Positions 12,708 through 24,265 of a DNA stretch of 64,000 bases are shown piece after piece. The DNA comes from Allium sativum (lineage: Eukaryota > Streptophyta > Magnoliopsida > Asparagales > Amaryllidaceae). The stretch's first letter is position 1. Each line of letters starts with the position of its first letter. The notes below the pieces were generated by a model, which had not been told where the DNA came from, searched no databases, and was given only the letters and a program-made list of their open reading frames with translations. Location: NCBI GenBank assembly GCA_030737875.1, contig CM060912.1, positions 882,221,199-882,285,198 on the forward strand. The letters are read 5' to 3'. The position numbers were made by a program, and so were the translations under genes.

Positions 12708-12721
12708 TTTAATATTAGAGC
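12708..12721 (+). other. Degraded tRNA-Met primer-binding site of the gypsy relic
   Basis: TTTAATATTAGAGC lines up with the standard plant PBS (TTGGTATCAGAGC) with three differences, all G-to-A or C-to-T, as expected of deaminated methylcytosine. About 200 bp downstream an ATG (near 12,925) opens an Arg-rich frame that continues, with one stop, across the Tekay insertion site into 24,261 onward. This would place the 5' LTR end of the relic near 12,705. Confidence 0.4.
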
Positions 12722-12924
12722 ATAAGTTCATGCAAACTTAGAAAAGTTTTATTATAAAAAAATTCTAACTAAAAACCCAAAGATCAAAATAAAGTTTCAG
12801 GGTATGCAATAGAGATATTATAACATACTTATGTTTGACTTATGTAAGTATGTATATACCCTGTATTCTTAAAGTCACCCTTCGGTATCTTGCAAAGGTT
12901 ATTCTATAGACAAGGAAGTAATAT

Positions 12925-12978
12925 ATGGAGAGGAGAAGTGCGGAACTGAACCTTGGTGGCTGAAGAACCAAAACTAAT
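12925..12978 (+). pseudogene. Gypsy relic: first codons of gag, left of the Tekay insertion
   Basis: ATG at about 12,925 opens MERRSAELNLGG, then an in-frame TGA, then RTKTN up to the Tekay target site. Removing the Tekay element and one CTAAT copy lets the frame continue to GNSDPKLRKIKI. The Arg-rich start suits a gypsy gag N-terminus, but there is too little sequence for certainty. Confidence 0.35.
12974..12978. repeat. Target-site duplication CTAAT, left copy of the Tekay element
   Basis: CTAAT directly precedes the left LTR and is repeated exactly at 24,261-24,265. Confidence 0.92.
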
Positions 12979-15900
12979 TGTAACACCCCACCTCTGCCAG
13001 GGTGGCTCTTGCAAGCACTCTGACTTTGGAGGGGCGTTTGAATCAGGTAAACATGCATAATGATATATCAAGGTAGAACAAGAACATATGTATATATGTA
13101 AACAGAGTAAATAAGATAAATAAAACAGCGGAAGATTTCAAACTATTTCAAAACAAGTCTGGTACAATATAATGTTAACTTTCCAAATACACAAGTCTAG
13201 ATAAAAACAACATCAACTGAAAAAATGAAATACGTAAGTACTATCCCCAAAATAAGTGATAACCATAGCTAGCTTCATGTCAAGACCGTACATGAGCTAA
13301 AATCCCACAAGCAAGCGATCAGAAATCCAAGCTAAGCTCCAATATTCCCACCCTCAGAATCTGGGGGGGGGGGGGGGGAACGGAAGAAAAGAGGCGAAAG
13401 AAAAACAGGTCAGTCAAAAAGACTGAATAAGGCCTACTACAATCAATGTAAACTGATAAAGTTAACTGGCATGATGAAAACTGAGATGAACATAAGGATA
13501 ACTACATACTGGCATGATAGATAAAAGGTGTCATCGCATAATCAGGTTTAAGGTTTTGCACCACAGGTGTACTAGCAAGCTAACATGACTTGAATAAACA
13601 TGTATTGATCCCTTGGCCCAAGCTTTGGCCCAATAACACGAAGTGACCCTAATACGAGGTCCAATAACATGAAGTGACCCTAATACAAGGTCCAACCAAA
13701 CGGTCTAGTCGATCGGCTCCCTAAGCCTAACTCGTCACGTGTTGGTGTCAATATGGCCCAAATATAATTGTAGTCAGACTGTGCAGGGTCTCCCGTCGGG
13801 TGTATAAAGCCCTAGGGTGTCAACCCCTGGACACCATAAACATAAGTGCACAGTCTCGATCTACTGGTACCCGTGCATGTTTTCCCCGGCTTCGGACTAT
13901 GTGCACGACCATAGTCCGCCCGGAACTACACCGGCGTACCACTCTGCCGTCGTTTTTGGTCACTTACCTCAAGTCCAGTAATCGTGCCCCTACCCCAGCC
14001 TAGTCCCTAGGGTCATAATGATACAAACTTGGGATTACTGCTGGAGTGGACCCCCATTGCTAGGATTTTCTAGTGGGTTAAGTACGGTTTAACCCTCTTG
14101 CTAATCATGGATTAACTTGGTTAAGTGTAACGATGAGTTCACGACTTAACCCTGATTAATCTACCGAGCCCGCATTGATTAAGTATTAAGTGGACCATGA
14201 CTTAAACCCTAATCATGAGGCATTAATTAATTAACGTGCCTTAACCTCTCACATTAGACTTCGTTGCGGTTACTAGTTAAGCCGGTCGGTTCCGGATAGC
14301 TTTATACCACAACTTGGTCTAACCTCGGATTCAAGGTACAACATGACCAACTTCTTACATTGGGTCCTATTGTTTGTAGCAACTAGTTAAGCCGGTCGGT
14401 TCCGGGTAGGTTTACGCTACAAACTCAACCCAACCTCGAGTTGGTCACACCTATATTTTCTAAGTGTCATGTCCATCATGTTTCCAAAACATGTTACAAG
14501 TTTTCAAGAATTTGGGTAGACCTAACTTAATAGGTAAATTCCCAATGGGTAGACCTAACTTAATAGGTAAATTCCCAATCTTATGTTTTTATGTCTTTTA
14601 AGTTTACCCAACCCCAAACGCAATCCCATCGCTTAAATATCGTAATAGCGCATAAAGGATAGAAAGAGGGAACTTGGCATAATCATGACATAAAGGTGTT
14701 GAAGCCACAAGTTTAACATGGTGGCATATGAAATGTACATATGTTCATATACTTGCATATTACATTTTTAGGCCTCAAAAGCATGCATAAAACCAAACTT
14801 AGCATATTGGTGATACATGGTGATAAATGACATGTAGAAATGGCCATAAGTTCGCATTTAGCCTCACATGCAAGTTATCATAAGAGATATGATAACTTAC
14901 ATGTTGCCAAAATGCAACCTTTAGCATAAAGCTTGAAGCTTTGAGCTCATAAACCCAAGATAAGCTTGCATAACATGATAACATGATAACATGAACAAAA
15001 TGATCAACCCAAACTTGCATAACATATTTTGCATATCATGTGACAAACTTGCATATCAAACTTGCATAACATAACATGATAAACTTGCATATCATAACAT
15101 ATCAAACTTGCATAACATGACATAATAAACTTGCATATCATGGCAAACTTGCATATCATAATGATCAACCAAACTTGCATCATTCATTTAACTTTAGAGT
15201 TTAAATATGAAAGTAGAAAAGGGCTTACAATGCTTATGAAGACTCAAATGAGTATAAGCAAATATAAGATTGAGACAAAGCTCTTATGCAATCAAATAAA
15301 CCCCAAAATGCAAGCTCCAAATCAATAAAAACCCTTGCTTTATGATGTAAATATGGAAACTTGACTTGAATGCAAGCTAATGATGCTCATACAAGCTTGA
15401 AAACACTTGTATTCATGGAAAATCTCTCATAGAAATAATTTAGAAATTTTATGAAGAGAGTGGAGGCCATGAGAGGATTGATTTTGCCATAGTTTAGTTG
15501 TAGGGTTGATTAATGATGATTTAGGGTTAGGTTAGGGTCTTATTTATAGAGATTAGGATTAGTTCTAGCCTTAGGATTAAACCCTAGTTCCAATCTCATC
15601 CCTCAAAACCGAATCTGGCCCCCAAACTCAACACAACTTCAAAATTGTGCACCAGGCAAAACTGCCCGGCTGAGCCAAGTCGACAGGGCTGTCGACTTGG
15701 GTCCAACCAAGTCGACTCCCAAGTCGACAGGGCTGTCGACTTGGGTGCTCTGGCGGGAATTTTCCCGCCTGGCCCAATCTGACCTAATTTTCAAATTCAA
15801 ACTTGAATTTGAAATCTGTTTTTACTTTGAATTTTTCTGAAAACTTCGTTGGGCCTTAATCGGGTCATACGGACTCCGATTTTCGAAAACTAGGACTCTA

Positions 15901-16021
15901 TTTCGCGTATTTTTCCGAGACGAACGCAATGGCATAGCCCGTTTCCCTTGATTCAGATTTATAAATTAAATTCTTCCTCGATTTGCGTTATAACAGGTTA
16001 TTGAAAATACGGGTTGTTACA
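12979..16021 (-). repeat. Tekay 3' LTR (left copy on the map)
   Basis: Begins TGTAACACCCCACC and ends CGGGTTGTTACA on the plus strand. Contents include a poly-G run near 13,363, duplicated blocks GCCGGTCGGTTCCGG (14,282; 14,391) and TAGACCTAACTTAATAGG (14,516; 14,552), an array of AACTTGCATA motifs (15,010-15,180), and the GTCGAC palindrome cluster near 15,677-15,745. On the minus strand a TATA box (CTCTATAAATAAG) lies at 15,539-15,551. If that is the promoter, U3 is only about 0.47 kb and R plus U5 about 2.5 kb. Confidence 0.92.
15677..15745. repeat. GTCGAC palindrome cluster in Tekay U3 (3' LTR)
   Basis: Two copies of the palindrome AAGTCGACAGGGCTGTCGAC plus TT, separated by a CCAAGTCGACTCCC half-site. 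It is able to form hairpins or bind a dimeric factor. It lies upstream of the minus-strand TATA box, as an enhancer would. Confidence 0.7.
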
Positions 16022-16034
16022 TTCTCCCCTCCTT
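16022..16034 (-). other. Tekay polypurine tract
   Basis: AAGGAGGGGAGAA on the minus strand, directly next to the 3' LTR. The preceding TTTCGGGGACGAAATCC is the usual chromovirus 3' motif. It primes plus-strand DNA synthesis. Confidence 0.9.
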
Positions 16035-16571
16035 AAAGGATTTCGTCCCCGAAATCTTCAAGTTAGGAAGAACGTATCCTACCATCCAACATCCATCTAC
16101 TCAAAACATCATCCACGAGCAATCATTGTCCTTACAAGATTCTAAATGTTGCATGAACATATGCAAAGGTGTGTGTATATGTACTTATCTAATGCAAATA
16201 TCATCAATGCAAATTATGTTAGTGAAATGAATCCATATGTATGCAATTCCTAACATAATGAATAACATCTATATGTGTGCACATAACATACATCCATATG
16301 CAACATCCATGTGATAACACAAAAATTTTCATCCATGAATAAGCGTAAACACTCATGCATATGCAATATGAGGAGTGTGTGAGCCGATCTAGTGCCTAAC
16401 GTGTATAATGCATCCACGAGTAACCACTTGCAAACACTTGCAACCACTTGCAACCATCAAGCATAACATGTTTCAAACACATGTTTCATCCAAAGGGTTT
16501 CTACCTAAGGTTCTCATGACAATATTAACACGATAAACTAGATAAACATGGATAGCAAAGAGAAAGATATG
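16035..16571 (-). other. Tekay 3' noncoding region
   Basis: About 0.54 kb between the pol stop and the PPT. AT-rich with short CATATGCAA and ACTTGCAACC repeats (16,426-16,455). No ORF of note. Confidence 0.7.
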
Positions 16572-19500
16572 CTAACAAAGAAAAGAGATTGAGAGTGTAC
16601 CCTCAAAAAGGAATGGATAAAGCCCACGCATCTTCTCCTCGGTTTCCCAAGTTGCGTCTTCTTCGGCTTCACCCCATTGAACCTTCACCAACTTGACCTC
16701 TCGATTCGTTAGCTTCTTGGTCTCCGTCCCCAAGATGCGAATCGGAGCTCTCCTCAAGGTAGCCTCTTTCTCCGCTTCCACATCTTTCAGAACACTTGGC
16801 TCAACAACCTCTGCTGATTCATGTAAACACTTTCGGAGATGCGAGACATGAAAAACATCGTGTACTCCGGCAAGCTTCTCGGGCAACTCCACTCTATAAG
16901 CCATCTGCCCGATCCTCTCTATAATAGGGAATGGTCCAACAAACCTCGGTGCTAACTTCCCAACGGCTCCAAATCGGACCACATTCCGCAAAGGAGAAAC
17001 CTTCACGAAAACCATATCCCCAACTTCAAACTCCAAATCAGTTCTTCGCTTATCAGCATAGGATTTCTGTCGGTCTTGGGCCGCTTTCATCCGTTTCCGA
17101 ATCAACTCGATCTTCTCGGATGTATCTCTGATCATGTCAGGCCCCAGTATAAGCTCATCTGTAGTCTCCCACCAACACGTAGGCGACTTGCACGACCTCC
17201 CATATAAATCTTCAAATGGTGCCATCCCTATGCTTGCCTGATAACTGTTATTATATGCAAACTCAACAAGAGGAAGATGGTCTTCCCAAGTACCACCAAA
17301 ATCCAGAATACAAAGCCTCAACAGATCCTCGAGTACCCTATTCACCCTTTCGGTTTGACCGTCCGTCTGTGGGTGATAAGCCGTACTTAGATTCAACCTC
17401 GTGCCCATAGCTTCTTGAAAGCTATTCCAGAATTGACTTGTAAAGATTGGGTCACGGTTACTGACTATACTAGAAGGGACTCCATGTAGTCTCACAATCT
17501 CACGAAGATATACAGATGCTAGCCAAGATGCGGTCCTCTTGCTCTTCACCTGAATGAAATGAGCACTCTTCGTAAGTCTATCCACAATAACCCAAATGCT
17601 CGTATTCCCTTTCCTTGACCTTGGTAGCCCATCGATAAAATCCATGGAAATACTCTCCCACTTCCATAGTGGAACGTCTAGAGGATGCAACAGCCCACCG
17701 GGCTTCTTCGACTCGGCCTTAACTTGCTGGCAAATGATACATCTAGAGACAAACTCTGCCACATCCTTCTTCATCCCAGGCCAAAAGAAAATGCGCTTCA
17801 TATCTTTATACATCTTATCTCCGCCCGGATGTATAGTCAACTTAGAGCGATGCGCTTCCTCAAGAACTTTTCTTACTAAATCTTCTACCATTGGAACACA
17901 TAACCTTCCGTCTCTTCTCAGCCAACCCTTGTCATCAATAGAATATCGAGCGAGATGACTAGACGCCTCTCCTCGAATCAGCTTATCCATAATCTCAACT
18001 ATCTGAGGGTCTTCTCTCTGCGAAGCCCCAACTTGATCAAGAAGGGTAGGTCTGAGTTCCAGAGATGCTAAAGAACCGGTCATCGACTCAATCGCCAAAG
18101 AGAAATCAAAGGTTGCCACATACTCTAAATTCTTCATCTCAACGAATAGAGGACTCAGAGTCAACCTTTTTCTACTCAATGCATGTGCTACCACATTCCC
18201 CTTGCCAGGGGTATAAGCTATCTCAAAATCGTAGGACGCCAAGAATTCCATCCATCTTTGTTGCCTCAGATTCAGATCCTTCTGAGAAAAGAGATACTTC
18301 AATGACTTGTGATCGGTATAAAGCTCAAATCTTTCTCCCAGAAGATAATGGCGCCAAGCCTTGAGTGCATATACTATTGCTGCCAACTCTAAGTCATGAG
18401 TGGGATAATTCTTCTCATGCACTTTGAGTTGTCTACCGCCAAAGCATATCACTCTTCCTTCTTGCATCAGAACAACTCCTAACCCCGTGCCACATGCATC
18501 GGTGTATACTGTAAATAACTTCCCTCCATCGGGCAAAGCTAGAACAGGTGCTGATGTGAGAGCTCTCTTGAGCTTCTGAAAAGCAAGCTCGCATTCTATG
18601 TTCCAAGCAAAAACTAAATTCTTCTTCGTCAATTTAGTGAGAGGAGCGGAAATCTTCGCGAAGTCCTTGATGAACTTCTGGTAAAAGCCTGCAAGACCTA
18701 GAAAACTTCTCACTTCGGTTGCATTCCTTGGAGTCTTCCAATCCTGAACTGCAACTACCTTAGCGGGATCCACCGCTAAGCCTTGCTTAGATACTATATG
18801 CCCAAGGAATCTAACTTCCCTTCTCCAAAAGTGACACTTGGAGAACTCGGCCTTCAACTGATGCGCTCTAAGCGTATCCATCACCTCCACGAGATGCCTT
18901 GCGTGCTCTTCCTCATCCTTAGAGAAGATCAGAATATCATCTACGAAGACCATGACAAACCTGTTTAAGAACTCCCTGAACACCCTACTCATCAAGTCCA
19001 CGAAATATGCGGGTGCATTAGTCAAGCCGAACGGCATGACAAGCCATTCGAAGAATCCATCTGGCGTTCTGAACGCAGTCTTGTCTATACTATCTTCAGC
19101 TACCCTGAGCTGATGGAATCCAGTAGCAAGATCAAGCTGAGAGAAAACAGAAGCACCGACAAGCTGGTCAAAGAGATCATCAATCCTCGGTAACGGGTGT
19201 CTGTTCTTCTTGGTCAGCTTATTCAACTCTCGATAGTCAACACAAAGTCGGAGAGAACCATCTGCCTTGGTAGCAAATACCACAGGCGCTCCCCATTCAG
19301 ATATACTTCGTCTAATGAAGTTCTTCTCAAGCAACTCCTTCACTTGCTTACTTAGCTCCCGCCTTTCACGCGGAGCCATGTGCCGAACGGGCAAAGAAAC
19401 CGGCTTTGCATTATCCACCAGATAAATGCGGAAATCAATCTCTCGCTTAGGGGGCAACCCCCTAACTTCATCGAAAACATCCGGATACTCTCGAACCACT

Positions 19501-20255
19501 CTCACAGACTGAAGAGTTTCCATTGACGAGTCGAGTGATTCAAGATAGCACAACATGAAGGGACCTCTCGGATTACAAGAAATTTCTAGGGTGTTTCCGA
19601 GGCGAGTCACGAGCCTCACAACCTTATGCTCACAATCAAGGATGGCTCCATATCTGGACAACCAATCCATGCCCAATATCAATCCGTATCCCCTAAAACC
19701 AAGAACATAAGCACTACACAAGAACTCTACACTCAGTATAGAGATCCTCAAATCCCCACATATCATAGACAAATGGGCGGAACCCCCAATAGGATTTGAG
19801 ACACAAACGGGATCATCTACCAAGCTAGTACTAAGGTGCAAACTATCAACAAGATCAGATGAGATAAAGCTATGCGATGCACCAGAATCAAACAAGGTAA
19901 GAACTGGAAAATCAGAAATATATACAAGGCTCTCAACAGAAATACTACCTCGATCGGGAACTGGAGCGGCATTGAGAGCATGAACTTGCCCTCCTGAAGG
20001 TCCAGCACACTGAGTCTGACCCTGGCCTTGCCCTTGCTTCTTCGGGCAATCCTTACTGAAATGTCCAGTCTCACCGCAGAAAAAGCATTCACCATTCTTC
20101 CTTTTCCTCTTCTTACAATCCTTAATAAGATGCCCAACTGAACCGCAATAATGGCACTTCCCCTTGTTTTTGTTCCCCTTGTTGCCTTGACTCTTGTTCT
20201 TATTCTTGGTCTGATTGCCTTGACTGCTCTGACCACTTGGATTACCCTGATTTCC
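16572..20255 (-). pseudogene. pol: Tekay nucleocapsid-protease-RT-RNase H-integrase-chromodomain
   Basis: Open from just after the TAA to 16,572. It begins with a Gly/Asn/Lys-rich tail and two CCHC knuckles ([14 protein letters not shown] near 20,115-20,157; [14 protein letters not shown] near 20,048-20,090). Numbering from the Met at 19,895 (1,107 residues): protease DSGASHSF at 3-10; RT about 185-365 with FVDD at 317-320; RNase H with D466, E503, D528, but His at 571 where ADALSR-type Asp is expected; integrase zinc site H682, H689, C719, C722; core D752, then Asn at 813 where catalytic Asp belongs, and E849, exactly 35 residues between. Residues about 1,050-1,095 resemble a chromodomain. 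RNase H and integrase are therefore probably dead, although the frame is open. Confidence 0.92.
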
Positions 20256-20474
20256 TTACCACTGGGAATCAGTCTTCTTGGCTTGAGTATCATTCATCTT
20301 AACCTCTTTCTTGACATCTCCCTGAAGTAACGCCATGTCAACCAAGCTCTCAAACGTGGCCCCATGGGGAATATGTGACATAGCCAATCCCTGCAACGGC
20401 TCATTCAATCCTCTAGCAAAATGAAGAGCCTTCTTCTGAGGAGTATTCACCATATCCAAGCCAAAACGAGCTAA
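20256..20474 (-). pseudogene. gag: Tekay gag, C-terminal half between the two nonsense codons
   Basis: Same frame as the preceding segment: LARFGLDMVNTPQKKALHFARG and on to KTDSQW, ended by TAA at 20,256-20,258. It completes the gag fold (the RGL and LVDMAL helices are typical). Without readthrough it could be expressed only by reinitiation at the internal Met (20,459). The downstream residues (Gly/Asn/Gln-rich) remain in frame, so this is a point nonsense mutation. Confidence 0.88.
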
Positions 20475-21014
20475 CTAATTGAACTTGTTCACATATTCTT
20501 TGACAGACATATCTCCTTGTTTCAAAGTTATGAACCTCTCCATTTGCAGATTCTCCTCAGCAGAAGATAGAAACTTAAGCACGAACCTTGCCCTGAAATC
20601 CGCCCAAGTCTCAATAGGTCTAGTACCATTGGTGACTTCCCACCAATAAGCGGCTTCATCCTTCATAAGCCAAACCTCCAACAAGATCTTCCTCTGATCG
20701 TCTAACCCAAAGATAGCAAATAAATCCTCGGTCTCTTTCAACCAATTTCTGGCCTCTACAAAAGTCTCAGTGCCTTGAAAGTTCTTGCCACCCATTGCTT
20801 TGAAATCTTTGCAAGTCTTTGCGAAGTCAGCTTGAGGATGCTGAGGGGGAGGAGGAAGAGGAACCTCAACGACAGGAGGAGGAGGAACATTAACTACCGG
20901 AGGAGGAGGAGGAGGGACATCTACGGGGCCGGCTTCGGTCGCCCTAGCCTCCAAAAGTCTCCTATACCAAACAGGTACGTGTACTCCCTCCGGAATGGCA
21001 AAGTTATCGGCCAT
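20475..21014 (-). pseudogene. gag: Tekay gag, N-terminal and capsid-like part, ended by a premature TAG
   Basis: Starts at the first ATG after a leader of about 200 bp (MADNFAIPEGVHVPVWYRRL). Residues 30-60 are a Pro/Val-rich linker. Residues about 65-179 are the retrotransposon gag domain, with W residues and motifs such as WLKETEDLF, DEAAYWW, WADFRARF and LKQGDMSVKEYVNKF. Gag forms the cytoplasmic virus-like particle that packages the RNA. Codon 180 (20,475-20,477) is TAG where the family has a sense codon after the NKFN motif; the same frame stays open downstream. A C-to-T change in a CAG (CHG) context would explain it. Confidence 0.9.
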
Positions 21015-21199
21015 ACTGAAAACGAAGAAAAGGACAGATTCAGAATGGAGAAAAACGAAGGAATTTTGCTAATGGCTTTTTGGTGAATAGCCTTTAAAAT
21101 AAACTAGACTTTTCTTTGGAAAATACTTTATACTTGGTTTTGAAAATAGTTTTCCAAAAGTTTTCTAAAAACCTTTTTGTTCCTTCTCGTAAACCATAT

Positions 21200-21211
21200 G
21201 CTCTGATACCA
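21200..21211 (-). other. Tekay primer-binding site (initiator tRNA-Met)
   Basis: TGGTATCAGAGC on the minus strand, two bases inside the 5' LTR. It matches the 3' end complement of plant initiator tRNA-Met and is intact. Confidence 0.93.
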
Positions 21212-23764
21212 AATGTAACACCCCACCTCCGCCAGGGTGGCTCTTGCAAGCACTCTGACTTTGGAGGGGCGTTTGAATCAGGTAAACATGCATAATGATA
21301 TATCAAGGCAGAACAAGAACATATGTATATATGTAAACAGAGTAAATAAGATAAATAAAACAGCGGAAGATTTCAAACTATTTCAAAACAAGTCTGGTAC
21401 AACATAATGTTAACTTTCCAAATACACAAGTCTAGATAAAAACAACATCAACTGAAAAACTGAAATACATAAGTACTATCCCCAAAATAAGTGATAACCA
21501 TAGCTAGCTTCATGTCAAGACCGTACATGAGCTAAAATCCCAAAAGCAAGCGATCAGAAATCCAAGCTAAGCTCCAGTATTCCCACCCTGAGAACCTGGG
21601 GGGGGGGGGGGGAAACGGAAGAAAAGAGGCGAAAGAAAAACAGGTCAGTCAAAAAGACTGAATAAGGCCTACTACAATCAATGTAAACTGATAAAGTTAA
21701 CTGGCATAATGAAAACTGAGATGAACATAAGGATAACTACATACTGGCATGATAGATAAAAGGTGTCATCGCATAATCAGGTTTAAGGTTTTGCACCACA
21801 GGTGTACTAGCAAACTAACATGACTTGAATAAACATGTATTGATCCCTTGGCCTAAGCTTTGGGCCAATAACATGAAGTGACCCTAATACAAGGTCCAAT
21901 AACATGAAGTGAACCTAATACGAGGTCCAACCAAACGGTCTAGTCGATCGGCTCCCTAAGCCTAACTCGTCACGTGTTGGTGTCAATACGGCCCAAACAT
22001 AATTGTAGTCAGACTGTGCAGGGTCTCCCGTCGGGTGTATCAAGCCCTAGGGTGTCAACCCCTGGACACCATAAACATAAGTGCACAGTCTCGATCTACT
22101 GGTACCCGTGCATGTTTTCCCCGGCTTCGGACTATGTGCACGACCATAGTCCGCCCGGAACTACACCGGCGTACCACTCTTCCGTCGTTTTTGGTCACTT
22201 ACCTCAAGTCCAGTAATCGTGCCCCCACCCTAGCCTAGTCCCTAGGGTCATAATGATACAAACTTGGGATTACTGCTGGAGTGGACCCCCATTGCTAGGA
22301 TTTTCTAGTGGGTTTAGTACGGTTTAACCCTCTTGCTAATCATGGATTAACTTGGTTAAGTGTAACGATGAGTTCACGACTTAACCCTGATTAATCTACC
22401 GAGCCCGCATTGATTAAGTATTAAGTGGACCATGACTTAAACCCTAATCATGAGGCATTAATTAATTAACGTGCCTTAACCTCTCACATTAGACTTCGTT
22501 GCGGTTACTAGTTAAGCCGGTCGGTTCCGGATAGCTTTATACCACAACTTGGTCTAACCTCGGGTTCAAGGTACAACATGACCAACTTCTCACATTGGGT
22601 CCTATTGTTTGTAGAAACTAGTTAAGCCGGTCGGTTCCGGGTAGGTTTACGCTACAAACTCAACCCAACCTCGAGTTGGTCACACTTATATTTTCTAAGT
22701 GTCATGTCCATCATGTTTCCAAAACATGTTACAAGTTTTCAAGAATTTGGGTAGACCTAACTTAATAGGTAAATTCCCAATGGGTAGACCTAACTTAATA
22801 GGTAAATTCCCAATCTTATGTTTTTATGTCTTTTAAGTTTACCCAACCCCAAACGCAATCCCATCGCTTACATATCGCAATAGCGCATAAAGGATAGAAA
22901 GAGGGAACTTGGCATAATCATGACATAAAGGTGTTGAAGCCACAAGTTTAACATGGTGGCATATGAAATGTACATATGTTCATATACTTGCATATTACAT
23001 TTTTAAGCCTCAAAAGCATGCGTAAAACCAAACTTAGCATATTGGTGATACATGGTGATAAATGACATGTAGAAATGGCCATAAGTTCGCATTTAGCCTC
23101 ACATGCAAGTTATCATAAGAGATATGATAACTTACATGTTGCCAAAATGCAACCTTTAGCATAAAGCTTTAAGCTTTAAGCTCATAAACCCAAGATAAGC
23201 TTGCATAACATGATAACATGAACAAAATGATCAACCCAAACTTGCATAACATAACTTGCATATCATGTGACAAACTTGCATATCAAACTTGCATAACATA
23301 ACATGATAAACTTGCATATCATAACATATCAAACTTGCATAACATGACATAATAAACTTGCATATCATGGCAAACTTGCATATCATAATGATCAACCAAA
23401 CTTGCATCATTCATTTAACTTTAGAGTTTAAATATGAAAGTAGAAAAGGGCTTACAATGCTTACGAAGACTAAAATGAGTATAAGCAAATATAAGATTGA
23501 GACAAAGCCCTTATGCAATCAAATAAACCCCAAAATGCAAGCTCCAAATCAATAAAAACCCTTGCTTTATGATGTAAATATGGAAACTTGACTTGAATGC
23601 AAGCTAATGATGCTCATACAAGCTTGAAAACACTTGTATGCATGGAAAATCTCTCATAGAAATAATTTAGAAATTTTATGAAGAGAGTGGAGGCCATGAG
23701 AGGATTGATTTTGCCATAGTTTAGTTGTAGGGTTGATTAATGATGATTTAGGGTTAGGTTAGGG

Positions 23765-23777
23765 TCTTATTTATAGA
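23765..23777 (-). promoter_or_regulatory. TATA box of the Tekay 5' LTR promoter
   Basis: CTCTATAAATAAG on the minus strand, followed by ACCCTAACCTAACCCTAA, a telobox-like stretch common in plant leader DNA. Upstream (24,260-23,780) is U3. The 3' LTR copy is at 15,539-15,551. Confidence 0.6.
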
Positions 23778-23899
23778 GATTAGGATTAGTTCTAGCCTTA
23801 GGATTAAACCCTAGTTCCAATCTCAGCCCTCAAAACCGAATTTGGCCCCCAAACTCAACACAACTTCAAAATGGTGCACCAGGCAAAACTGCCCGGCTG

Positions 23900-23985
23900 A
23901 GCCAAGTCGACAGCCAAGTCGACAGGGCTGTCGACTTGGGTCCAACCAAGTCGACTCCCAAGTCGACAGGGCTATCGACTTGGGT
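23900..23985. repeat. GTCGAC palindrome cluster in Tekay U3 (5' LTR)
   Basis: The same cluster as in the 3' LTR, but with one extra 12-bp CAAGTCGACAGC unit and one base change in the inner palindrome. Copy number therefore changed in the short time since insertion. Confidence 0.7.
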
Positions 23986-24260
23986 GCTCTAGCGGGAATT
24001 TTCCCGCCTGGCCCAATCTGACCTAATTTTCAAATTCAAACTTGAATTTGAAATCTGTTTTTACTTTGAATTTTTCTGAAAACTTCGTTGGGCCTTAATC
24101 GGGTCATACGGACTCCGATTTTCAAAAACTCGGACTCTATTTCGCATATTTTTCCGAGACGAACGCAATGGCATAGCCCGTTTCCCTTGATTCAGATTTA
24201 TAAATTAAATTCTTCCTCGATTTACGTTATAACAGGTTATTGAAAATACGGGTTGTTACA

Positions 24261-24265
24261 CTAAT
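24261..24265. repeat. Target-site duplication CTAAT, right copy of the Tekay element
   Basis: CTAAT directly follows the right LTR, matching 12,974-12,978. Confidence 0.92.

Larger units (their letters stand above)
12979..24260 (-). mobile_element. Complete Tekay/Del-type Ty3/gypsy retrotransposon (11.3 kb)
   Basis: Two LTRs of 3,043 and 3,047 bp with TG...CA ends enclose, on the minus strand, a tRNA-Met PBS, one gag-pol frame in the order capsid-like, zinc knuckles, protease, RT, RNase H, integrase and chromodomain-like tail, then a 3' noncoding stretch and a PPT. A perfect 5-bp duplication CTAAT (12,974-12,978 and 24,261-24,265) flanks it. By eye the LTRs differ at about 49 positions (about 1.6%) plus a few small indels, so insertion was recent. 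Long LTRs, the chromodomain-like tail and the 3' motif (GGGGACGAAA followed by a purine tract) point to Tekay/Del chromoviruses. The element sits in the gag start of the older gypsy relic. Confidence 0.93.
21214..24260 (-). repeat. Tekay 5' LTR (right copy on the map)
   Basis: The same structure as the left copy, about 98.4% identical. It differs by an extra 12-bp unit in the GTCGAC palindrome cluster (near 23,905-23,920) and by loss of one GATAACAT unit near 23,210. Being the 5' LTR, it would drive transcription leftward into gag. Confidence 0.92.

Noticed and set aside
16250..16453. Short minus-strand frame between the Tekay pol stop and PPT
   Set aside because: No motif, made of CATATGCAA-type repeats, and in the expected 3' noncoding region.
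19817..20293. A 158-codon Arg-rich frame overlapping the Tekay zinc knuckles
   Set aside because: It is a shifted-frame shadow. The true frame there reads two CCHC knuckles and continues into protease.
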